This document shows, piece after piece, positions 9,230 to 18,280 of a DNA stretch of 64,000 nt. Position numbers and translations under genes: made by a program. The stretch is taken from NCBI GenBank assembly GCA_028821605.1, contig JAPPFM010000035.1, positions 1 through 64,000 on the forward strand. Reading direction: 5' to 3'. Below the pieces are notes generated by a model. That model saw only the letters and a list, made by a program, of their open reading frames with translations, did not search any database and had not been told where the DNA came from. Source of the DNA: Candidatus Poribacteria bacterium (lineage in GTDB: Bacteria > Poribacteria > WGA-4E > WGA-3G). Every line of letters starts with the position of its first letter. Position 1 is the stretch's first letter.

Positions 9230-11281
9230 TTACGAACCTATAAAGGGTTTCAAATCCCAGAGGAGAGTTGTGCACTCAAAACTGCCACTCGCCAAAATTG
9301 TGCTATCTGGCGAAAATGCAAGCGACTGGATATCAGTCGGATGTCCCCAGAGGGTTGCGATATTCTCACCGCTCGCCACTTCCCATAACCGAACTGCCAT
9401 CTTCTCCATGCCTTCCTCCCACCAAGTGCCGGATGCAATGTACTTACCACACGGCGAGAATGCCAATGCCCAAGGTGCCCGCCTCTCTGGATGTGGTATT
9501 GCAAAAAGGGTTGTTAAGGTTTCGGCGTTCCATAAACGGAGTTCGCCGGACAGTCCACCCGCGATCAAGTTACCACACGGTGAAAATGCTATATCCATAA
9601 GTGTGTGAGGTTTATCTAAAGGGAATTCCGCAATCTCTTCGCCCGATGCAACATCCCACAGACGATTGGTTTCATCACTTGAACCACTTGCCAATCTTTT
9701 GCCATCTGACGAGAAACACACTGACCAGATGTGATCGGTGTGTCCTATCAGCGGTTTCAACCGTTCCCGACGTATGAAATCCCATAGATAGATTGCGCCT
9801 TCCCTACTTCCAACCGCGAGTAGATCACCTGTCGGTGCAAACGCTATAGTCCATATCAATCGGACCTGATCGGTTTCAGTGAATTCTGCAATCGGTGCGT
9901 CAGGTTTCCCAGCATCCCAAACTTTGATGTTATTGTCTTGACTATGGGCAGATAGTATGTTTCCAGAGGGCAAAACAGTAAAAGAGGTAATGCGTGTATC
10001 CTTCAATAATGTTTCCCGAACCTGCTTACTTTCAACATCCCATAATACAATACCGGTCCGATGTCCCCTTATCGCCAGCGTCTCTCCATCCGGCAAAAAT
10101 AGGACAGGATCTGGGAAACAATCGGGTTCACGAATTGTTGAAAATGTATGTATGTTGCGAGTCTGATTCTTTTTATTAGGCGTAGTGTCGGTGCGCATGT
10201 CAGCGAGAGCCACCTGCGGGAATTCTCTGAACCATGCGGCATCAATACTCCATGGATGTAGTTCTGGAATCTCTGTTTTTTCACGGCGGTCCATATTCCA
10301 GACTTCAATGGTGTCTTGCCTATCCACAATTGCAAATAACTCACCTTCTGTTGAATAAAATGGCACCGTCCGAGACGTTTGGAAGTCAGGATAAACCCTC
10401 TCTTGTTCATCCCTCGTGATGTCCCATACGGACAAAATTTCATCTCTACTACTGAATGCAAGGAACTCGCCGCAAGGTGAAAAGATAATAGTATCCATCC
10501 AAGCACTTTTCACGCTAAAGTGAGAGATACGTTCACCTGTCGTTATATTCCATACTGAGATGTAGTGATTAATAGGATCGGCATCACCAATAGGTTCGTC
10601 GAAAGTCACTCCTGCCAGTAGGCAACTATCTTGAGAGAAGCTAAAATTTCTACCCGCAAACTTGAAAATTAACTTACCGGTCTCAGGACACCAGATGTAA
10701 GTTTGTGTGCCTTCTGTGTCAACATCTGCAGTCCCAGCGACATACTTTCCATTTGGAGAGAATTCCAAGCGGTAAATATCAGCACCTCCAGCTTTACGGT
10801 TCCCTCGATCCATCTGCGCAACACAGTTACCTTGATGGACATCTAACACTTCAACGATGCCGCTAAAATTCGCCGTGGCGATCCATTTACTATCCGGGGA
10901 AAAGTCAATGTGCCAATAGATATTATGTTCTTCCGTCCGCTTCATCTGTGCAAGGCACTCACCACTCTGAATGTCCACCACCTTAATAACACCGTCAGAA
11001 TTAGCGATAGCGATCCACTCACCATCTTGCGAGAAATCGACAGCGGAGATCATTCCACGTTCTGTTTCCCACAGCGCGATAGGCGGCTTCGATGACATTT
11101 CATACCACCAGAGACCTATACGGGTTGCAACGGCAAAATATGTGCCGTTTGGAGATGGTTTCACGGCACGAAAATTACCTTTCCCTAATCGGGCGATTGC
11201 CCCTTCTGGTAATGCCCATGTAATTCCTTCGGTGTCACTCGGCACAACATTGAATGGGGCGGGTCTTCTTTTTGGGTTCAT
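9230..11281 (-). CDS. WD40-repeat beta-propeller protein
   Basis: A 683-residue protein made almost entirely of WD40 repeats, enough for about two propellers. Repeats end in units such as GAIYLWDF, DETNRLWD, GELRLWN and ECTTLLWD, and many begin FSPCGxxLA or FSPDGKxxA. There is no signal peptide, kinase, caspase or other effector domain, so it is probably a cytosolic interaction scaffold. The ATG at 11281 has AAGGAGTAATAAAT immediately upstream. It is divergently oriented from the ABC exporter pair, with a 242-base gap in which I see no other gene. The partner is unknown. Confidence 0.88.
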   Translation of the reverse strand: MNPKRRPAPFNVVPSDTEGITWALPEGAIARLGKGNFRAVKPSPNGTYFAVATRIGLWWYEMSSKPPIALWETERGMISAVDFSQDGEWIAIANSDGVIKVVDIQSGECLAQMKRTEEHNIYWHIDFSPDSKWIATANFSGIVEVLDVHQGNCVAQMDRGNRKAGGADIYRLEFSPNGKYVAGTADVDTEGTQTYIWCPETGKLIFKFAGRNFSFSQDSCLLAGVTFDEPIGDADPINHYISVWNITTGERISHFSVKSAWMDTIIFSPCGEFLAFSSRDEILSVWDITRDEQERVYPDFQTSRTVPFYSTEGELFAIVDRQDTIEVWNMDRREKTEIPELHPWSIDAAWFREFPQVALADMRTDTTPNKKNQTRNIHTFSTIREPDCFPDPVLFLPDGETLAIRGHRTGIVLWDVESKQVRETLLKDTRITSFTVLPSGNILSAHSQDNNIKVWDAGKPDAPIAEFTETDQVRLIWTIAFAPTGDLLAVGSREGAIYLWDFIRRERLKPLIGHTDHIWSVCFSSDGKRLASGSSDETNRLWDVASGEEIAEFPLDKPHTLMDIAFSPCGNLIAGGLSGELRLWNAETLTTLFAIPHPERRAPWALAFSPCGKYIASGTWWEEGMEKMAVRLWEVASGENIATLWGHPTDIQSLAFSPDSTILASGSFECTTLLWDLKPFIGS

Positions 11282-11523
11282 ATTTATTACTCCTTGATGA
11301 TAGTTCTGTATGTTCTATAAAGGTTGTATAAACACATTTCACGGCGTTATAGACAGATAATAATTCACTTATACGCATTCTTGGATGCACTTTTATGCGT
11401 TCTTGAGAAGTCGCAAGCACAACTCGATCCTACAGGAAGATGCCTCTTGGCATTCCCAAAAACTTGATTAAACAGATACCTAAGATTTACGTCAAAATAT
11501 AAAATACCCTCTTTCTTAACATA

Positions 11524-13353
11524 ATGCTACGCGGCGTAACGCACGCGCCGGAAAGGAGTCTCACCATTCGCAGTCTACTCGGTCTCAAGAAGTATGTCAT
11601 TCGGTATCGGTTCGCTATTATATTCAGTTTCTTTCTCGTGCTTGTGACGAATGTACTGCTCCTGATTAGCCCAAAGATTCTCCAGACAGTTGTTGATGAG
11701 TTGGAACTCGCTTGGAGAAGTGCTTATGACCCGACCTATGTGGGGCCAAGCTTTACAATATCTCCAGAACGAATTCTCTTTTTCGCGCTGCTCATCTTTG
11801 GGGTTGCGCTTGTTGCGGGTATCCTGCGCTTCATCCAACGGCGCACCATTCAAGGGGTCGCGCGGCAGATGGAGTTTCACCTCCGTGCCGACTTCTTTCT
11901 CCATCTTCAAAAACTCTCCGCTGCGTATTACGATAACGTCCGTACTGGCGACTTAATGACGCGTGCAACGAGTGATCTAAACGCCATCAGAATGGTGCTG
12001 AGCAGCGCTATAATGTATACAGCGGATGCGATCGTATTTTTCGGGCTCGCGCTTGTTATCATGCTGCGTATTTCCCCGACCTTGACGCTTGTTGCCCTGC
12101 TGCCCTATCCAGTGCTCGCACTCCTGATTCGCTTTCTTGGAAAGCGGTTGCATGCACATTATGAGCGTATCCAAGAAGCGTTCTCAACGCTAAACACCAA
12201 GGTACAGGAGAATTTGTCCGGTGTCCGTGTTGTGAAAGCGTACACACTTGAAGCAAGCGAAATCGAACATTTCCAAGAATTGAACCGAGAGTTTGTTGAC
12301 CGTAACCACCAACAGATCCGACTGATGACCTTCTTTTTCCCAATCTTCCGCTGTTTGCCGGGGGTCGGTATTGTCGTCCTGCTTTGGATGGGTGGACTCC
12401 GCGTCATCGGCGGCGAAATGTCGCTCGGGGATTTCGTCGCGTTTAACGCCTACCTCATGATGCTCATCCGTCCGATGATTACGCTCGGCTTTATTGTCAA
12501 CACTTTTGAACGCGGTGCAGCGTCTATGGGGCGAATCCAAGCCATCCTTGATGAAAAGCCAGAAATCTTTGATGATGAACAGGTAAAATGGGGTATCAGG
12601 GATATTGAAGGTGAGATCGAATTTAGAGACCTTAATTTTGCTTATCCCGACGGAACGCCAGTGCTTAAGGACATTAACCTCAAAATTGAACGCGGTAAGA
12701 CGCTCGCAATTGTCGGTGGGACCGGGTCTGGGAAATCCACACTTGTCAACCTGATTCCACGCATCCGTCAAGCGGCACGTGGCACCGTCTTTGTGGATGG
12801 CGTAGACATTCAGGATATACCGCTAAGAGTTCTCCGATCGAACATCGGAGTCGTCGAGCAGGAACCGTTTCTTTTCTCTGACTATTTACGAAACAATATC
12901 GCCTACGGTCTCGAAACACCAGAGGGTGAACAGATAAGAGACGCTGCGCACACCGCAGATCTTCTCGAACAAATTGAGGAGTTCCCCGACGGTTTAGAAA
13001 CCTTCCTCGGTGAACGTGGCATGACAATTTCAGGGGGACAACGTCAACGGACCGCACTTGCCCGCGCAATCATCATTAAACCGAAAATTCTGATTCTTGA
13101 TGACGCATTCGCAAATGTGGATACCCAAACAGAAGACACGATTCTCAGTCGGCTTGCCGAAATTATGAAGAATCGCACGACAATCCTCATTTCACACCGT
13201 ATCTCTACCGTCAAGGGTGCCGATCACATCGTTGTTCTTGATGAGGGCAGCATTGTTGAAACCGGCACACACGAACAACTGCTTGACCAGAACGGGATTT
13301 ATGCCGGTATCTATGAAACACAACTTTTACAAGAGGAACTTGAAAAACTGTAA
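11524..13353 (+). CDS. ABC exporter half-transporter, subunit with degenerate ATP site
   Basis: A 609-residue fused permease-ATPase of the MsbA/MDR type: about six membrane helices in residues 20-330, then a nucleotide-binding domain with Walker A GGTGSGKST, signature ISGGQRQR and Walker B ILILDDAF. In the Walker B the usual catalytic Glu is Asp (LDD), a hallmark of the degenerate-site subunit of heterodimeric exporters. The next gene encodes a second half-transporter with a consensus Glu, 70 bases downstream on the same strand, so the two very probably form one heterodimeric inner-membrane exporter. The substrate (lipid or drug) is not evident. Confidence 0.87.
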   Translation: MLRGVTHAPERSLTIRSLLGLKKYVIRYRFAIIFSFFLVLVTNVLLLISPKILQTVVDELELAWRSAYDPTYVGPSFTISPERILFFALLIFGVALVAGILRFIQRRTIQGVARQMEFHLRADFFLHLQKLSAAYYDNVRTGDLMTRATSDLNAIRMVLSSAIMYTADAIVFFGLALVIMLRISPTLTLVALLPYPVLALLIRFLGKRLHAHYERIQEAFSTLNTKVQENLSGVRVVKAYTLEASEIEHFQELNREFVDRNHQQIRLMTFFFPIFRCLPGVGIVVLLWMGGLRVIGGEMSLGDFVAFNAYLMMLIRPMITLGFIVNTFERGAASMGRIQAILDEKPEIFDDEQVKWGIRDIEGEIEFRDLNFAYPDGTPVLKDINLKIERGKTLAIVGGTGSGKSTLVNLIPRIRQAARGTVFVDGVDIQDIPLRVLRSNIGVVEQEPFLFSDYLRNNIAYGLETPEGEQIRDAAHTADLLEQIEEFPDGLETFLGERGMTISGGQRQRTALARAIIIKPKILILDDAFANVDTQTEDTILSRLAEIMKNRTTILISHRISTVKGADHIVVLDEGSIVETGTHEQLLDQNGIYAGIYETQLLQEELEKL

Positions 13354-13423
13354 GCTGCGCCGCTATGGGCATGCTTTGTAAGCGCGCAGAGCGACGACGT
13401 ATTATCAAAGGAGGAATCTATCT

Positions 13424-15235
13424 GTGTTTGGCATGGGAGGCGACCTATACGAATATAGCGATGAGGAGCAAGACCTCGGAAAAGTCTATGACCGAGTGTT
13501 GATGAAACGCCTTCTGGCGTACCTCAAACCTTACAAATTCCAGCTGTTCATCATCGGATTTCTTATGGTGGGGAGTGCGCTGTCGCAATTGGCGGGCCCG
13601 TTTCTGATGCAGCTTGCGATTGACGAGTATATTAACCCCGGTATATCAGAAGGATTAAGTACAATCGCTATTCTTTACGTGTTGGCATTGATTAGTGTGT
13701 TTGTGTTTGGTTACTTTGAAGAGTATCGCACACAGATGATCGGACAACATGTAATGCACGATCTCCGTCAGACCCTTTTTTCGCATTTACAACGCTTGGA
13801 CGTACAGTTTTTTGATAAAAATCCGGTCGGTAGATTGATGACCCGCGTTATGGGAGATGTTCAAGTCCTCAACGAACTCTTTGCCTCCGGTGTAATTACT
13901 ATCTTTGCGAATCTGCTCCGTATCATCGGGATTGTCGTGGTGATGCTTCTCTATAATTGGAAGCTTGCACTCGTGACATTCGCAGTAATCCCAATCATCT
14001 TCGGCGCGACGCTTGTCTACCAGATCTATTCGCGTCGTGCCTTCCGAGAACAACGTAAGCAGCTTGCACGAATCAATGCTTTTCTACAAGAAAACATCGT
14101 CGGTATGACAACCATGAAGCTGTTCGCACAAGAACGACGGAGCCATCTCCGCTTCAACGAGCGTAACCGGAGATACCTCGCTGCCAACCTGAAGAGCATT
14201 TTCTATTTTTCGATCTTTCACCCGCTAATAGAGGTCACAGCATCGCTCGCAACAGCCGTGATTATCTGGTATGGCGGCGGGCAAATTATACAAAACACGC
14301 TGACCTTTGGGGTACTGGTGATGTTCATGGGCTACGCGCAACAGTTCTTCTGGCCCATCCGCGAGTTGAGCGAAAAATATACCATCTTCCAAAACGCTAT
14401 GGCATCCTCGGAACGGATTTTTCAACTCCTTGATACACAACCGACTATCATTTCTACCACTCCTAAAAAAGGTACCCAAGGGCTGAAAGGTGAGATTGAA
14501 TTCCGAAATGTCTGGTTTGCCTATAATGAGGATGACTATGTTCTACGGGATGTCTCGTTCAAGGTGAAACCGGGGGAGAAGGTTGCGCTCGTAGGGCATA
14601 CGGGTGCGGGGAAAACCTCTATCATCAACCTGCTCTGTAGGTTCTATGAGATCAATAAAGGGCAAATCCTGATTGATGGTGTCGATATCCGTGAGATGAA
14701 CTTAGAGGATCTGCGGAGTGCCATCAGCATTGTGCAACAGAACATCTTCCTTTTTTCAGATTCAATTGAGCGGAATATCACGCTGGGGGATCCGTCAATT
14801 TCACCGGAGCAGGTGGCGAATGCATCAAAGAATGTACATTTGGATAGGTTTATCCAGAAGATGCCCGATCTCTACGGGACGGAGATTAAAGAAGATGGGG
14901 CGGGGTTATCGGTTGGGCAGAAGCAGCTGGTTGCCTTCGCGCGTGCGTTAGCCTCGGATCCGAGTGTACTTATCCTTGACGAAGCGACCTCAAGCGTTGA
15001 CACCGAAACCGAAATCCTGATTGAGGACGCTCTGAAACGTCTGATGGAAGATCGGACATCTGTTGTCATCGCGCACCGGCTCTCGACGATTCAAAATGCG
15101 GATAGGATTATCGTGATGCACCGCGGCGAAATCCGGGAGACCGGCACGCACAACGAGTTGTTGCAACAGGAAGGTATCTATTATCGGTTGTATCAGTTGC
15201 AGTATAAGGGACAGGAGACAAAAAAGGGTTTGTAG
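13424..15235 (+). CDS. ABC exporter half-transporter, catalytic-site partner
   Basis: A 603-residue permease-ATPase with six predicted membrane helices and a C-terminal nucleotide-binding domain: Walker A GHTGAGKTS, signature LSVGQKQL, Walker B VLILDEATSSVD with the catalytic Glu present, and the switch His in VIAHRLSTIQ. The non-canonical signature (SVGQ for SGGQ) together with the first gene's LDD Walker B matches the asymmetric pairing of heterodimeric exporters such as BmrCD or TM287/288. The start is GTG at 13424, nine bases after AGGAGG; an in-frame ATG three codons later is an alternative. It forms an operon with the preceding gene. Confidence 0.87.
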   Translation: MFGMGGDLYEYSDEEQDLGKVYDRVLMKRLLAYLKPYKFQLFIIGFLMVGSALSQLAGPFLMQLAIDEYINPGISEGLSTIAILYVLALISVFVFGYFEEYRTQMIGQHVMHDLRQTLFSHLQRLDVQFFDKNPVGRLMTRVMGDVQVLNELFASGVITIFANLLRIIGIVVVMLLYNWKLALVTFAVIPIIFGATLVYQIYSRRAFREQRKQLARINAFLQENIVGMTTMKLFAQERRSHLRFNERNRRYLAANLKSIFYFSIFHPLIEVTASLATAVIIWYGGGQIIQNTLTFGVLVMFMGYAQQFFWPIRELSEKYTIFQNAMASSERIFQLLDTQPTIISTTPKKGTQGLKGEIEFRNVWFAYNEDDYVLRDVSFKVKPGEKVALVGHTGAGKTSIINLLCRFYEINKGQILIDGVDIREMNLEDLRSAISIVQQNIFLFSDSIERNITLGDPSISPEQVANASKNVHLDRFIQKMPDLYGTEIKEDGAGLSVGQKQLVAFARALASDPSVLILDEATSSVDTETEILIEDALKRLMEDRTSVVIAHRLSTIQNADRIIVMHRGEIRETGTHNELLQQEGIYYRLYQLQYKGQETKKGL

Positions 15236-15330
15236 ACGGAGAGGGTCTTTCCGCAGCCCCAGCGGGGCAATATTTGTAGTATGCACCGGTGTAGGTTTCT
15301 AAAGGCATCCGGCATAGTTATATCTATTTT

Positions 15331-15771
15331 TTATGTCATCAATGTTAGAGCATCAGGGGATGGGTAGTAGCCAAGAGCAGCCAATTCCTCGCGCTCAATT
15401 AGTCGGTCAACATGATTGAAATCCAAAATACGGGAAGTGACCTCACCGATGGGTGTAAGGAAAGCAATCCTGATGTTATCTAATCTGAAATGGTCTGTCC
15501 ACCGGTCAACGCGAGGATTGAAGAAACGACAGAATTGCTGGGTCTGCCACACAATAGATCCGATGTCACTTCCCTTGTTGCGATTACAATATGAACACGC
15601 GTAGGCAAGATTACTCTCGTGAGTGGATCCTCCGTGTTTTTCGCTAATAATGTGATCTACCTGACAACCGAAATAGGTATCCTCTTCGCGAATTAGACAA
15701 TATTCACAGAGATTTTGGGCACGTGTTCTGACCAATTCTCTTAGGGCAACAGAAACATAAGTCTTACTCAT
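15331..15771 (-). CDS. HNH endonuclease
   Basis: A 146-residue protein with an HNH nuclease core: zinc-binding CEYC near the N-terminus, the catalytic VDHIISEKHGG, SNLAYACSYCNRNKG with the second CxxC, and no other domain. Such stand-alone HNH proteins occur in mobile elements, restriction and phage-related loci; the DNA target is unknown. Its start overlaps the end of the 80-residue gene by 8 bases, so the two are translationally coupled. It lies next to a restriction-modification pair, which suggests a small defence cluster. Confidence 0.82.
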   Translation of the reverse strand: MSKTYVSVALRELVRTRAQNLCEYCLIREEDTYFGCQVDHIISEKHGGSTHESNLAYACSYCNRNKGSDIGSIVWQTQQFCRFFNPRVDRWTDHFRLDNIRIAFLTPIGEVTSRILDFNHVDRLIEREELAALGYYPSPDALTLMT

Positions 15772-16006
15772 TTTTCAGATAGTGCCGGGCGCGAGATTTA
15801 GCAAGACGCATCAGGTGCTCAAGTTGCAAACAGTGATTAAGTTCCGCTGTTTCTGCAGCGGTTAGTCCGGTTGTCTTCTCACGGTGAATGAGATCCGCAA
15901 TCCGTTCCTTCGCAGCTTCAGACGGGCAGAAATCTACTAAATTTTGAGGTGTTGTCCCAGCTGCGATAAAATCGACGATTTCTTGATACGCTGGTGATAT
16001 GTGCAT
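15764..16006 (-). CDS. Small protein coupled to the HNH nuclease
   Basis: An 80-residue protein that is probably helical throughout (SEAAKERIADLIHREKTTGL, then ETAELNHCLQLEHLMRLAKS). An AAGGAGGG box lies seven bases before the ATG, so it is strongly translated. The 8-base overlap with the HNH gene implies joint expression. I recognise a sequence type that often precedes HNH or Uma2-type nucleases in environmental bacteria, but no function is established; an accessory or inhibitory role is only inferred. Confidence 0.7.
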   Translation of the reverse strand: MHISPAYQEIVDFIAAGTTPQNLVDFCPSEAAKERIADLIHREKTTGLTAAETAELNHCLQLEHLMRLAKSRARHYLKNE

Positions 16007-16029
16007 TTAATTTCCCTCCTTCGCTCCGC

Positions 16030-16611
16030 TTACTCTTCCGGTATTTCAAATACCACACCATCCCTCTTTTTTTCGTAAAAAATGATTTTCACCTCTATGG
16101 ATTCCGCTACAGTTGGCATTGCATCATAAGTGCTGGGCTTGATGGAATATGCTTCTTCGCCTAGGAACCCATCTATCCCTTGGGATTCTTCATGAGGTTC
16201 TGCCAGACGATAGTCGCAACCCTTTATTTCCGACAACCTTTTTAGGATCGCCTCCTGAAATCTAAGTCCCGCAAACGTCTTGACAAGCACTAGATCTTCT
16301 ACCCATGATTTAACCAAGGTTCGGTCAATTTTTTCGACAGCCTCGTTGAAGTTTTCTATCATTGAGATTATTCTATCTGTCGCCTCATCAATCGCATCGG
16401 GATATCGTTCTTGATACCACGTTACCCATTCTTCAAAAGTTTGTCCCGGAAATTCCTGGATCAGTTCGCTCAATTGTCCAACGTGCCTTGGTCGCGTCGC
16501 TTGAGAATTTTGATTTGCGACATTCATTAATTGGGTCGTGTACTTCGGAAATGCGGAAGCAGGAGCGTTCACATATTCCTGAATCTCAGTATTTTTTAGT
16601 TTGATTTTCAT
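16030..16611 (-). CDS. MjaI-family type II restriction endonuclease
   Basis: A 193-residue protein resembling the MjaI restriction endonuclease family, whose founding archaeal member cuts CTAG. Conserved-looking segments are NVANQNSQATRPRHVGQLSE, YPDAIDEATDRI, KSWVEDLVLVKTFAGLRFQE, DYRLAEPHEESQGIDGFLG and AYSIKPSTY; the ExxxxID...IKP part is a plausible PD-(D/E)XK core. The ATG at 16611 starts 5 bases after the methyltransferase stop; a GTG at 16620 overlapping that stop is the alternative. It is encoded directly downstream of a cytosine-N4-type methyltransferase, as expected for a type II system. CTAG specificity is inferred from family memory only. Confidence 0.7.
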   Translation of the reverse strand: MKIKLKNTEIQEYVNAPASAFPKYTTQLMNVANQNSQATRPRHVGQLSELIQEFPGQTFEEWVTWYQERYPDAIDEATDRIISMIENFNEAVEKIDRTLVKSWVEDLVLVKTFAGLRFQEAILKRLSEIKGCDYRLAEPHEESQGIDGFLGEEAYSIKPSTYDAMPTVAESIEVKIIFYEKKRDGVVFEIPEE

Positions 16612-16616
16612 AGAAG

Positions 16617-17759
16617 TCACTGTGTCTTCAACATATTGAGTTGAGATGGGCTTGTGGGAAGGTTCATTTTATCCGCGACCAAGACTTCTGAAAGACGCTT
16701 GAAATCCCAATCTTGTGATTTCATTGAATATACAACTTCAAAGATATTATCTTCACATGCTTGAATTGTTTCTAAGTTATTCAACAAAATAAACTGCTCT
16801 TGGCTTGTCACCACCGGACAACCGTAATGCTTGTTTGTATACTTCAACTCTCCCGAGTTTTGGATCCTATCCTCGACAAACGCATAATGTCTTAGCAATC
16901 TATCGTACAAATAAGTGTTTGAAAAATCAACGATATGGTGCGCAATCGGACAAATAACCTGTTGAAAACTCTTGTCAATCTCAACACCGATACTATTGCG
17001 TCCTGATGTCATCGCAGCTGCAGTCGTGGTGCCTGTCCCCAGAAACGGATCAAGTATCACATCACCTTTCACAGAATACATATTGATCAGTCGATACGCC
17101 AAATCATAAGGAAATGCTGCACTTCTCAATCGCGACATCGTATTCGGAAGTTTCTGCTCCGTTCCCTTAATATCCATCCAAACATCTGAATACCAGATAT
17201 TCCGCTCTTCCCAAAACAAAGCACTTTCACGTCTATTTTCTTTTTGCACCTCTGTTTTAAATTCTCTTTTGGAACCTTTTCTGACGATTAGAATATACTC
17301 GTGTTCCAGTGTTACGTAAGCACCTGCAGGTAGCATCCCCGATCCCATAAATTTGTTAGGCGTGTTCGCCTGTTTTCGCCAGAGGATATCGGGTAATGCC
17401 GAGAACCCGATTTTTAAGAGGTATGTCAAAATTCTCGCGTGGTTGGGATATAAACAAAAATTACCTTTTACCGTCCTTGTCGCATCGCCTATATTGATGC
17501 AGGCAAATCTACCGTTCTTTAAAACCCTGAATACTTCATCCCATACAGAATCAAGAATCCTATGCATCAATTCATAAGCATGTCTACCATCACCACATGA
17601 TAACACATTCTGAATCTCTGAATTCTGATGACCAAACATCTCATCCCACATCTCAATCATGGGATATGGCGGCGAGGTAACGACGAGGTCAACGCTTTCT
17701 GATGGAATTTCTTTCAAATTTCGTGAATCTTGGAAAAGGATATTGTGAGTAGTTTTCAT
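16617..17759 (-). CDS. Type II DNA methyltransferase (beta class, probable N4-cytosine)
   Basis: A 380-residue methyltransferase with catalytic motif IV TSPPYP near residue 30 and AdoMet motif I DPFLGTGTT near residue 240. That order (IV before I) is typical of beta-class enzymes, and the TSPPY form favours N4-cytosine methylation. It should protect host DNA from the adjacent MjaI-like nuclease. I prefer the ATG at 17759 (MKTTHNIL) over a start 13 codons upstream because homology begins there. It lies downstream of the retropepsin-like gene on the same strand. Orientation (methyltransferase first, nuclease second) would let the modifying enzyme appear before the nuclease. Confidence 0.85.
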   Translation of the reverse strand: MKTTHNILFQDSRNLKEIPSESVDLVVTSPPYPMIEMWDEMFGHQNSEIQNVLSCGDGRHAYELMHRILDSVWDEVFRVLKNGRFACINIGDATRTVKGNFCLYPNHARILTYLLKIGFSALPDILWRKQANTPNKFMGSGMLPAGAYVTLEHEYILIVRKGSKREFKTEVQKENRRESALFWEERNIWYSDVWMDIKGTEQKLPNTMSRLRSAAFPYDLAYRLINMYSVKGDVILDPFLGTGTTTAAAMTSGRNSIGVEIDKSFQQVICPIAHHIVDFSNTYLYDRLLRHYAFVEDRIQNSGELKYTNKHYGCPVVTSQEQFILLNNLETIQACEDNIFEVVYSMKSQDWDFKRLSEVLVADKMNLPTSPSQLNMLKTQ

Positions 17760-17801
17760 ATTGATTATTAAACAGAAAGGTTCTGATGGTATCTCCATCT
17801 A

Positions 17802-18215
17802 TCAGAGGATTTTTATTGTCCACGCGCCGCCGTGTGCTGGATTGTGAATCAATCCTTTTCTCATATCAACACAGAGGTCAAGAGCTTCTAAGATCATGTG
17901 TCCAACAAGGACGGGAGCATCCTCAGGCAGGTCTGTTACCTTAATAGAGTCACTTCGTTCCAGGACGGTATATTGTACCTCTGAATAAATAGTGCGTTCC
18001 GCAATACCATTTGCGGTCTGTGCTCTCGTTGTTCTAAGTGGGGTGAGTCCAAGTTGCTCAATAAGCGATTTAGGTAAACAAAGTCCTGTTGCACCGGTAT
18101 CAACAAGAGCATTTTCGATGGTGAGTCGTCGCACATCTTCGGAGTTAATAATGCCTGCTTCTGCGAAATGCAGATCTTTTAGATTTTCAAGTTCAATTCG
18201 TGTTGTATGTTCCAT
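17802..18215 (-). CDS. Retropepsin-like aspartic protease
   Basis: A 137-residue single-domain protein with the aspartic protease motif ALVDTGATGLCLP and a later hydrophobic VLVGHMILEALDL that fits the family's second conserved turn. Single-domain retropepsin-like proteins would act as homodimers. No signal peptide is seen, so it is cytosolic. GGAGAAAG lies upstream of the ATG. The gap to the methyltransferase start is about 40 bases, so it may be cotranscribed with the restriction-modification pair, but a link in function is not evident. Confidence 0.75.
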   Translation of the reverse strand: MEHTTRIELENLKDLHFAEAGIINSEDVRRLTIENALVDTGATGLCLPKSLIEQLGLTPLRTTRAQTANGIAERTIYSEVQYTVLERSDSIKVTDLPEDAPVLVGHMILEALDLCVDMRKGLIHNPAHGGAWTIKIL

Positions 18216-18280
18216 TTTTTCTTTCTCCTTTGTTTTCTGAATTTTAGCACAAATTCGGGCTGAATGTCAAGTAGTTTACA

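Noticed and set aside
12190-12771. Minus-strand open frame of 193 codons inside the first ABC exporter gene
   Set aside because: It lies opposite conserved membrane and nucleotide-binding segments; composition is not protein-like.
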